NCBI GenBank assembly: GCA_003116995.1
Contig: BDSL01000089.1
Coordinates: 248,001 to 312,000 of the forward strand
DNA from: Yamagishiella unicocca
Lineage: Eukaryota > Chlorophyta > Chlorophyceae > Chlamydomonadales > Volvocaceae
Reading direction: 5' to 3'
DNA: 64,000 nt
Positions 35,018 through 44,206 of this stretch are shown here, piece after piece. The notes under the pieces are model-generated. The model was not told where the DNA came from. It searched no databases and saw nothing but the letters and a program-made list of their open reading frames with translations. How positions within the stretch are numbered: the first letter of the stretch is position 1; every line of letters begins with the position of its first letter. Made by a program: the position numbers and the translations under genes.

Positions 35018-36971
35018 ATGCGCGCACAAAGTCTACTGGTGCTTGTAGCACTACCATTTTTCTTCCTCAAAGGGGAAGCCGGCACAAGTAAGTACCCAAG
35101 GCGGCAACCAATTGACGCTCCTGATGGTCACATGGCCCAACCGCCTGCGGCTATTTATTGCATCTCCTTGTCATGCTGTATGCTGGCATTTAATTGTTGT
35201 TGTTGCCAGTCTGTGCGCCTTGTGAATCGATGCCATCACCGGCTCTGCACGTTGCTCGCACTTTCCTCCTTCTCACCCTACCGTGACCGATGACTACGCA
35301 GGCCCCGCTGCTGACCCGGCCGCCGTGTTCGACGGCTCCGACGGCCACCGCTACGTGCTCCAGACGGGCCTGCTGGGCGACCTGCGCACCTGGCAGGACG
35401 CGCACTCATTCTGCAACGGCGTGCAGTTCAACGGACAGCCCTCACTGCTCAGCCCCTACCGCAGCCAGCCGCTGGGGGACTCGGTCAGCGCCATCCGCGA
35501 GCTGTGCGTGTCCCGCAGCAAGACCTGCTGGCTCAACGAGAACGCCACTGAGGGAGCTCCCGGGGAGAAGCTGTGTCCGCTGGTGACGGCTGCGGACGAG
35601 ACCGTGTGGCAGGGCTGCGAGCAGGTGGTGTCGTTCGTCTGCCGCAGCGCGCAACCCCTCACCCAAGTGGTCACGTCCGGACCCAGCTCCACCCCCTCGG
35701 CCGCACCCGCCGTCCCCGTCCCCGCCCTCGTGCCCGCCAGCGGTGGCGGCGCTGGTGACCGGGCCAACGACACTGCTTCCGTGCCTGACGGCCCCGCCCA
35801 GCAGAAGGGCTTCCGGGGCCTGGACGGCCGCACCTACACCCTCTTCTTCATGGGTGCCGTACGCACGTACGACGATGCCTTGTCGTACTGCAAGGATGTC
35901 GGGCTGGAGCTGTCGCCATACAACACGGACTCCCTCTACGCGGGCGACTCCGCCTTCGCCGTCAAGCTGCTGTGCGCCCGCTCCACACGCACCACCTGCT
36001 GGCTGGGCGAGCCCCTGGTGGGCGGTCTGTGCCCCCTGCTGGACCAGGCGGGCGACATGCACTACCAGGGCTGCAGCCAGCCGCTGGCGTTCGTGTGCCG
36101 CTCGCTGCTGGCCGAGTCCACACCTCAGGAGCCCGGCAGCGACAAGCCCACGACCGGGCAGCTGGCCCCGCAGGCGGAGGACTCGCGGCTGGGCGCAGAC
36201 GGCCGCTGGTACACCCTCTACAGCGGTCCCGAGCCCGCCCGCCGCACCTACCAGCTGGCGGCTGAGCACTGCGTTTCGCTGGGACAGGAGCTGGCGATGT
36301 ACGACACGGGGGACGAGCTGGCCGGGGATGACTCAGCAGCTTCCGTGAACGCCCTGTGCCGTACCCGGCAGCTGACGTGCTGGGTGCGGTTGTGGAACCC
36401 GGTGCAGGGGCTGTGCCCCATCTTCAGCGGAGCCGACAACCGGGTATACCTGCAGGGCTGCAACCAGCTGGTGTCGTGGGTGTGCCGTACGCGGTCCCAG
36501 GTCGCCTACCCAGACCTCAACGGCGGGGAGGCCAGCGACGATGTTGAAGATGACGACGCGGTCGACATCACAGTACTGGCCGACCCTGCCGCCACCGCCA
36601 GCTACACCGGCTCCAGGGACGGCCTCCTGTACACCCTGTACCGGGGAGACGCGCCCAACCGCCGCAACTACACCGACGCCAGCGCGTTCTGTGAGTCGCT
36701 TGGCGGCCAGCTGTCGCCGTACAACCGCCGCCGCCCTGACGGCGACAGCGTTCGTGCGGTGCGGCGGCTGTGCGGCGGGGCCCGCACCACGTGCTGGGTT
36801 CGCGAGCGCATCGTGGGGGGCCAGTTCTGCCCGCTGGTGAGCCAGGAGGTGGCGGCGCAGTGGCAGCCGTGCGACCAGCATATCAACTTCGTGTGCCGCA
36901 CCAGGCCCCAGCAGCAGCAGCAGCAACAGGTTCCGAGCCACCGCCGCATGCTGCTGCGGCCAGACGTATAA
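35018..36971 (+). CDS. Secreted protein with four C-type-lectin-like repeats, copy 1
   Basis: Two exons, 35018-35087 and 35302-36971, spliced in phase 1; 579 residues. Exon 1 encodes a signal peptide (MRAQSLLVLVALPFFFLKG). Exon 2 holds four modules at about residues 33-137, 197-289, 321-418 and 459-555. Each has six cysteines in the same order, starting with a tW.DA...C segment (TWQDAHSFC, TYDDALSYC, TYQLAAEHC, NYTDASAFC), then a CW pair, and closing with WQGC-x7-C or equivalent. That layout resembles the C-type lectin-like fold, but calcium-site motifs EPN/QPD/WND are absent, so carbohydrate binding is inference only. Pro/Ser/Ala-rich and acidic linkers separate modules. The tail is Q7 followed by PSHRRMLLRPDV. 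An extracellular-matrix or cell-surface role is likely. It is nearly identical to the copy at 40.6 kb. Confidence 0.88.
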
Positions 36972-37323
36972 GCCGAGAGGGAAGAGGACCGAATAGAAAC
37001 CGGGAGATGGCTGGGGGCAATATCGAAACTCGCCCTATCCTGCCTGGATCTGCTGAAGGGTTGGGAGGGGGATTCGCCAGCGAGCACGGACTGGTGGCTC
37101 CCTGCCGTGACTGCGTGCTTGGGCGAGCGCAATGGTGGACGTGCGTTTCATTCCTATATGGCTTAGTAATATGGCTTAGTAATCGTTACCAATAATAGTT
37201 TACATGGCTGCTGGAAACTGAACACAACCTGCGGATGCGAGGGCTGCGTGGCTCCAGCAGTTGAGGACGTTTGTAGAGGGCCAGCAAGGAGGAGCTGGAT
37301 GCGCGCTGACGGCATGTCGAAGC

Positions 37324-37328
37324 TGTAA
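37324..37328 (+). terminator. Poly(A) signal TGTAA of lectin-like gene 1
   Basis: TGTAA at the end of the block shared with the second paralogue (whose TGTAA is at 42989). Sequence similarity between the copies disappears a few bases later, supporting these as real 3' ends. Confidence 0.65.
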
Positions 37329-37333
37329 CATGA

Positions 37334-37824
37334 GGCCGGCTTCCACAGCTTCCTGGGTCGTACCAGCAGCAGCGAGGGGCGGACTGGCAACGTACAGCAG
37401 CTAGGGTGTGTTAGAGTGTTACTGACGGCGGCGTACGGGAGACTGTGCCAACAGTAGCGGCGCCTGCACGGCGGCACCTGCAGCAGGCGCCGCTTAGGTC
37501 GCTAGGTGTAAATCTGTCGCACGTCTCCCTCGAGCATCGATCCGCATCGTACATGTCCGCCAGGGCGATTCGCACTTGCACGGCCATCATTCAGTAAAAA
37601 CCGCGTGAGGCGCTGGCTTCGCTTTCAAGGTTTTCATGGATGGTCTGCTTTACAAGCTATAAGCATTGCCTCGTCTTCTCGTTGGAATACGTGCCATAAG
37701 ACGATGCGTCTGTACAGTTGTTTAGGCCGCCTCGAGCTCTCGTTGCCCGAAAGGAAGCCATTTACCACAATTTAATCCATATAAGATTTACGTTCTTTAG
37801 ACTCGCTTGCGAATTCACTCGAGA
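37334..37824. other. Intergenic, promoter region of methyltransferase gene
   Basis: About 490 bp with no coding frame. The right half is AT-richer, as expected for a promoter. No sharp TATA box was identified. Confidence 0.5.
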
Positions 37825-39752
37825 ATGGAAGTGCGCCCAGGGTCACCAACCGCCCATACTCCCCAGCGGTGGGTCCATGATGTCACCACGGAGCACGCAG
37901 CTCTGACGACAACGGGAGGCCGAGTGTGGGATGCCGCCCGCAGGTACATCGCGCTGCCGCTAATGAATGTTCCAAATGCCGGCATAGCTCCCTCCCCTTG
38001 CTCCACCTCCATCCCTGCTTTCCCCGCACCCGAAAACCCTCCCTCTTGAACCACTTACCTATGCCCTGGCCTCGTACAAACTACCAGGCACTCAACTGCC
38101 GCTACGGTCGAATGGCTCCCAATGTGTCGCTGCTGGTTCCAGAACTAGCCCTGGTTATAAAACGTCGTCATCAGATTGCGCCGTACGCTCCGCAGGCTGT
38201 GCTCGTTCTTGGAGGCCATGGGCGATGAGCTGGGCCTGTCGCTCCCCGGCCTCGCGGTTCTGGAGCTGGGGTCGGGGCTCGGGTGGCTAGGAATGACGCT
38301 GGCGAGGAACTTGCACAACGCCGGAAGGGTAGGCGAGATAGGCGAGGGCGGGAGGCGTAGGCGAGGATAGTACGGGTAGGCGAGGGCTTCGAGGAAGACC
38401 CGTGGATGCGAGAAAAATCCGTTTAGGACAGACGTAGGCGTAGGCGAGGGCGGGATGGCCCCGCCACTGAACCACAGCCTCGCCGCGCTGCTGCCGCCGC
38501 AAATGCTGCTGCCGCCGGTGCCGCTGCCGCTGCAGGTGGTGTTGACGGAGCAGGAGGCCGGAGGCGGTCTAGACTGGCTGCGGCACAACCTCGCACTCAA
38601 CGCGCACCTGCCCGGGATGGCGGCGGTCCGGGCGGAGGCTTGCGACTGGTCGCACTTCGCGGCGGGGCCGGAAGGGGGGGAGGGCCGGACAGCGGCGGGG
38701 CCAGAAGGGGTGGAAGGCGGGACAGCGGCGGGGCCAGCGGCTTCGTCGACCGAGGATGCCGCAGCGGTCCACGGCTGTGCAGCGGCAGGCGGGACGAAAC
38801 ATCCCGACCCCGCCTCCGACCCAGGGGTCAGTCCCACGGAGGCCGCCAGCTGTGGGTCGTCCGCCCTGTCCTCCTCCTTTTTCTCCGGGCCGCAGCAGCG
38901 GTGGGACCTCATCATTGGCATCGATCTGGTTTACAACGACGTGGGGGCTGTGTACCTCCCCCGGGTGAGGCGGGGGGGAGCTGGCGGGGGGGGCAGCGGG
39001 ACTGGGGATGGTTGCAAGGACAACCCGAGGGGCGGGGCTTGGAGATTCCGCTAGCGGCCGAGTGGTAAGACGAGTTAAGGACACGCCAAAGATCCTCGCC
39101 CAGGGAGGAGTTGCTGCAGCACGCTGCTGACACGTTCGGGACCCAGATGCGAGGAGCGAGGAGCGAGGGGTAGTGGTGCGAGCTGTTACGGTCCGCCGCT
39201 GTCCCCGTGTCGGTAGCGGGTGGAGGCGGGTGCGGGTGCGGCAGACGGGAACTGAGGCGGGGGACTTGCGCTAACTCCTGCCTGCCTGCCTGCCTGCCTG
39301 GCTCAGGTGATGCGGGCGATGGCCCAGCCCGGCACCCGGATCCTATACTGCCACACCAGGCACCGATTCGACACGTACGACATGCGGGTGCGTACGGCAT
39401 CCGCCGGGTACGGCATCACGTGAAGGACGGCCCCCGGCAGGAGTGAGCAGACACCTGTCATACGGTACTGGCTCGTGCAAAAGGCCCGATCCCATCTGCG
39501 GTACCTATGACGACACCTAATTCGCCCGATTGGACCCTCTTCCCTCGTCTGGCCCACGGGTCCGTCCCCTCCCCTTCCCGCATGATCGGCTGGGTCCAGT
39601 TCTTGGAGGAGCTGGCCGCCTGCGGGCTGGAGTGCCGGGAGGTGCGGGAGCCCTCCGTCAGTACACCGCCGCCCTCGCCGCCGCCGCTGACGGAGCTCTT
39701 TCCGGAAATGCGGATTGCTGTGTACGACATCCGGCTGCAGGTGCCCGCGTGA
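37825..39752 (+). CDS. METTL21/Methyltransf_16-family protein methyltransferase
   Basis: SAM-dependent methyltransferase of the family that modifies lysines on translation factors and chaperones. Exons: 37825-37943, 38196-38328, 38536-38964, 39307-39387, 39600-39752, predicted 304 residues with all phases consistent. Family landmarks: GRVWDAARRL, the SAM-binding motif VLELGSGLGWLG (about residues 61-72), the acidic strand VVLTEQEAGG with LDWLRHNLALN, the post-motif segment WDLIIGIDLVYND, then a C-terminal strand ILYCHTRHRFDTYDMR. A poorly conserved Ala/Gly/Ser-rich insert of about 60 residues precedes WDLIIG. The substrate cannot be read from sequence. The gene sits between the two lectin-like paralogues in the same orientation, apparently an old neighbour that was not itself duplicated. 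Confidence 0.85.
38388..38434 (+). repeat. Dispersed repeat family A, medium copy
   Basis: In the second methyltransferase intron: TTCGAGGAAGACCCGTGGAT followed by GCGAGAAAAATCCGTTTAGG. It is the copy closest to what I take as the family consensus. Confidence 0.75.
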
Positions 39753-40626
39753 GCCACGCATCTTTGTCGTCACGAGCCTCTCGAAGCAAGCAACAGCTTG
39801 CAGCTGGCCGAAAGGAGCGTCGTATGCGGCTGGTGTTTGTTGACCCTGACCGGGAGTGCCGCAAGCCTATACTTTGACCATACAACTTGATTTGAGATGT
39901 TGAGTTATTGTGAGATGCGGGACGCCAGGCAGGTATCGAAAGCACGTTCATGACACAAGTTTTGCAGCGTCGCGAAGCCTCTATGAAAGTTGAGTTGTCC
40001 ATCTTGTTGCACTTGCTAATACCTGGGATCATACTTGCATATTATTAAGCTTCTCGCTCATTATTTTCCAGCTGGATTCGTCGTGAGCGGGTTACTTGCG
40101 GCCCGGACAGGCCGGCCAGGCGTTTTCCTGAAACTTGTTCGGAAACAATCGGATCGCATTTGTCCGCTCATATTCTAACCGCGTATTGGTGATCCGCCAC
40201 ATGGCAGTGAACGGAATGCCCGGTTTGAGGAAGGCTGCTAGGCGTCTGGTCGTGTTCGGTAACCGTTAGAATCATATGAAACGGCGGCACAATGACGGCC
40301 CGCCTTCTCGTGCACCAAGCGCGCTTATCCAATTCGAGTGATTGCTTCTCATCATCTATGGCGCGACGGACATGACTCGCGGCAGCGTTGGAGGTCATGT
40401 CACGAGTCTGCTGTCGCGTCCGCCGCGAGATTGCCGTGCCCTGCCGTGCGCTATACGCAGCTATAAAAACCTACATCGCTGTGCTTAAAGATATAATTTA
40501 AACTCTCACACGTCTTCGGACGCCTCCTGCACCGCGTATTCCCGTCAACCTTGTTAAGCGCTCTCGTCCATACAGCAGATATAGCCGCTCCCAACCAGGG
40601 GCCCCTCACAACCAGCCCAGGTCAAG
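39753..40626. other. Intergenic, 3' UTR plus promoter of lectin-like gene 2
   Basis: No coding region supported on either strand. Composition is close to 50 percent GC. The right end carries a TATA box for the downstream gene. Confidence 0.5.
40462..40468 (+). promoter_or_regulatory. TATA box of lectin-like gene 2
   Basis: TATAAAA 159 nt before the ATG, a spacing very similar to that of the first copy, although the surrounding promoter sequences differ. Confidence 0.6.
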
Positions 40627-42648
40627 ATGTGCGCTCACCGCTTGCTGGCCTTCGCAGCCGTGTTGCTATGCTGCGCCACTGGCACTTTCGCAAGTGAGTC
40701 CTCCAACGGCATGCCTCCGCGTGTTGCTTCAACTCATCTATGTGGCCATCTCGTATCTCCATTGCGGGCTCGGGGCCGCTCAGGGCTCGTATGTAACGCT
40801 AGACCTATTTACACCACTTTGCAAGCAACCATCTGTGCATTCCCGCGGCTTTAATTAAGTTGCGATGCCAGCGCAAGGCATAACTGGACGTCGCGTGTCC
40901 CTCTTCCTGTTCTCAACCTCTGCTGCCTCATGCTGCCTCGCCCCAATTATCCTGACGCAGGCCCCGCTGCTGACCCGGCCGCCGTGTTCGACGGCTCCGA
41001 CGGCCACCGCTACGTGCTTCAGACGGGTCTGCTGGGCGACCTGCGCACCTGGCAGGACGCGCACTCGTTCTGCAACGGCGTGCAGTTCAACGGACAGCCC
41101 TCGCTGCTCAGCCCCTACCGCAGCCAGCCGCTGGGGGACTCGGTCAGCGCCATCCGCGAGCTGTGCGTGTCCCGCAGCAAGACCTGCTGGCTCAACGAGA
41201 GCCCCACTGAGGGCGCTCCCGGGGAAAAGCTGTGCCCGCTGGTGACGGCTGCGGACGAGACCGTGTGGCAGGGCTGCGAGCAGGTGGTATCGTTCGTCTG
41301 CCGCAGCGCGCAACCCCTCACCCAAGTGGCCACGTCAGGACCCAGCTCCACCCCCTCGTCCGCACCCGCCGGCCCCGGCCCCGCCCCTATGCCCGCCAGC
41401 GGTGGCGGCGCTGGTGACCGGGCCAACGACACTGCTTCCGTGCCTGATGGCCCCGCCCAGCAGAAGGGCTTCCGGGGCCTGGACGGCCGCACCTACACCC
41501 TCTTCTTCATGGGTGCCGTACGCACGTACGACGATGCCTTGTCGTACTGCAAGAATGTCGGGCTGGAGCTGTCGCCGTACAACACGGACTCCCTCTACGC
41601 GGGCGACTCCGCCTTCGCCGTCAAGCTGCTGTGCGCCCGCTCCACACGCACCACCTGCTGGCTGGGCGAGCCCCTGGTGGGCGGTCTGTGCCCCCTGCTG
41701 GACCAGGCGGGCGACATGCACTACCAGGGCTGCAGCCAGCCGCTGGCGTTCGTGTGCCGCTCGCTGCTGGCCGAGTCCACACCTCAGGAGCCCGGCAGCG
41801 ACAAGCCCACGACCGGGCAGCTGGCCCCGCAGGCGGAGGACTCGCGGCTGGGCGCAGACGGCCGCTGGTACACCCTCTACAGCGGTCCCGAGCCCGCCCG
41901 CCGCACCTACCAGCTGGCGGCTGAGCACTGCGTTTCGCTGGGACAGGAGCTGGCGTCGTACGACACGGGGGACGAGCTGGCCGGGGATGACTCAGCAGCT
42001 TCCGTGAACGCCCTGTGCCGTACCCGGCAGCTGACGTGCTGGGTGCGGTTGTGGAACCCGGTGCAGGGGCTGTGCCCCATCTTCAGCGGACCCGACAACC
42101 GTGTTTATCTGCAGGGCTGCAACCAGCTGGTGTCGTGGGTGTGCCGTACGCGGTCCCAGGTCGCCTACCCAGACCTCAACGGCGGGGAAGGCAGCGACGA
42201 CGTTGAAGGTGACGGCGCGGACGACATCACAGTACTGGCCGACCCTGCCGCCACCGCCAGCTACACCGGCTCCAGGGACGGCCTCCTGTACACCCTGTAC
42301 CGAGGAGACGCGCCCAACCGCCGCAACTACACCGACGCCAGCGCGTTCTGTGAGTCGCTTGGCGGCCAGCTGTCGCCGTACAACCGCCGCCGCCCTGACG
42401 GCGACAGCGTTCGTGCGGTGCGGCGGCTGTGCGGCGGGGCCCGCACCACGTGCTGGGTCCGCGAGCGCATCGTGGGGGGTCAGTTCTGCCCGCTGGTGAG
42501 CCAGGAGGTGGCGGCGCAATGGCAGCCGTGCGACCAGCAGATCAACTTCGTGTGCCGCACCAGGCCCCAGCAGCAACAGCAGCAGCAGCAGCAGCAGCAG
42601 CAACAGGTTCCGAGCCACCGCCGCATGCTGCTGCGGCCAGACGTATAA
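40627..42648 (+). CDS. Secreted protein with four C-type-lectin-like repeats, copy 2
   Basis: Exons 40627-40693 and 40961-42648, spliced in phase 1 like copy 1; 584 residues. The signal-peptide exon (MCAHRLLAFAAVLLCCATG) is only faintly similar to that of copy 1, and intron 1 is unrelated. From the exon 2 acceptor on, the two genes are almost identical: I count 16 amino-acid substitutions, mostly in linkers, for example LAMYDTG to LASYDTG and CKDVG to CKNVG. All 24 module cysteines are kept. The C-terminal glutamine run is 13 long instead of 7. The modules, probable extracellular location and uncertainty over ligand are as for copy 1. The pattern suggests an old tandem pair whose second exon was recently homogenised. 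Confidence 0.88.
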
Positions 42649-42988
42649 GCCGAGGGGAAGAGGACCCAATAGAGAACGGAAGGTGGCTGGGGGTGTGTCG
42701 AAACTCGCCCTATCCTACCTATTCCTGCTGAGGAGTTGGGAGGGGGATTCATCAGTGTGCACGGACTGGTGGCTCCCTGCCGTGACTGGGTGTTTGAGCG
42801 AGCGCAATGGTGGACGTGCGTTTCATTCCTATATGGCTTAGTAATATGGCTTAGTAATCGTTACCAATAATCGTTCACATGGCTGCTGGAAACTGAACAC
42901 AACCTGCGGATATGAGGGCTGCGTTGGCTCTAGCAATTGAGGGGGCCAGCAAGGAGGAGCTGGATGCGCGCTGATGCCATGCCGAACC

Positions 42989-42993
42989 TGTAA
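42989..42993 (+). terminator. Poly(A) signal TGTAA of lectin-like gene 2
   Basis: Counterpart of 37324-37328 at the very end of the duplicated block. Confidence 0.65.
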
Positions 42994-42998
42994 GATGA

Positions 42999-44206
42999 GG
43001 TGGTCTCTCTCCGGTCGAGCGCCTTTGTTTCAGAAGAATGCGATGCACACTGCCCGGGCTGGAACACATTTGGGATCCAGGATCCATGCATTGGCTGCCG
43101 TGAATTCCGCAGGAGTCAAACCCGCTTTTTACATTCCGCCGTACGAGGGCTGTTGGGCATTGGCCGAAGCCTGCAGTTATCTATGGGCAGACCCAGTAAG
43201 TTGCAAGAAAACATCAATCCTTCGTCTCACATACATTCTTCCGGTCCTAAGACCATGGCACCACCTGCAACGGCTGCAGCCCCCTGCCACGCACCAGCCA
43301 GTGATGGGCGACAGCATTGCTGCAATGAAGGATGAGGCGGAGGTGCAAGGCAGGAGGAGCTGGGCGCGGAGCTGCTGCTGTGGGCTGCTGGTGGCGATGG
43401 TGGCGGTGCTGATGATGGCGGCGGCCGCGCGGAGCCAGCGGCAGGGTACGAGGAGGGCGGGGGATGGTGCAGCCGCGGGCGATAAGTGTCGGTGCGGAGG
43501 CGGTAGGGGAGTAGACCGTTGGCGCGGGAGCGATCCCAATCGATGTGCGTCGGGGCTTCCAGTGTAGCTGCAGGGCGGGATAACAAGCCGGATCCTGCCA
43601 ACAACCCTGCACATGAGATACGCTCTAGACTAAGCCGACGCCACGCCGATGGACATTGTTAAAGCAGAGTTCCACCGAATTCTCACCGCTGCATCCCGGC
43701 GTATCCCGGCTAGGTCAGGCTGCGCTGGGCTGCACAGGACGCCAATAGGCCATTTGCCAGAGAGGCCCCGAACCGGAACCATTAGGATTGCCACTATTAA
43801 TAGAGGACGAGAGAGTTACGGTTTTAAGATCGAACTGCGCACGCTACTGCATTTCCTAACTGTGACTCGGTTAAGTTGCGATAACAGTTATACATGACAT
43901 GAAAACAATAGGAGCAGCTATGAGAAGCACTTCACGTGTTAGGTTCCTGTAGCTCTGTGCAGGTAATCTTGAGCTGGTCTGCTGAGTAAACGGGTAAACG
44001 CGTAATGACCGAATGTCATCAAGTGACGGCAACTACTATAAAACACGGCCTTCATAGATGAACTGTTTTATTTGACACAAACTATTACAGATATGCAAGC
44101 ATTCCTTCGCCACTTTACAAGCAGGACGGAAACAGTCCCTAGCAGGTGCGTCCCCGACCACACACAGTTCACATACTTACCTGTTACCAAGTCGAGAGCG
44201 GCCCAA
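42999..44206. other. Intergenic, no supported gene
   Basis: A 197-codon frame overlaps 42974-43567, but it begins inside the 3' UTR of the lectin-like gene and has no domain. From about 43.6 kb the DNA is AT-richer and contains the promoter of the pirin gene. Confidence 0.5.
44037..44043 (+). promoter_or_regulatory. TATA box of pirin gene
   Basis: TATAAAA in an AT-rich context, 56 nt before the upstream in-frame ATG (44093) and 170 nt before the ATG I prefer (44207). Confidence 0.5.

Noticed and set aside
35442..36269. 275-codon antisense ORF over lectin-like gene 1 (and its twin over gene 2)
   Set aside because: It is a shadow of the GC-rich coding strand; the sense frame has a signal peptide, repeated domains and conserved cysteines.
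43304..43567. 87-codon ORF with a hydrophobic stretch (CCCGLLVAMVAVLMMAAAA)
   Set aside because: It lies shortly after the lectin-like 3' UTR, has a low-complexity Arg/Gly tail, and the opposite strand is equally open; evidence is too thin to call a gene.
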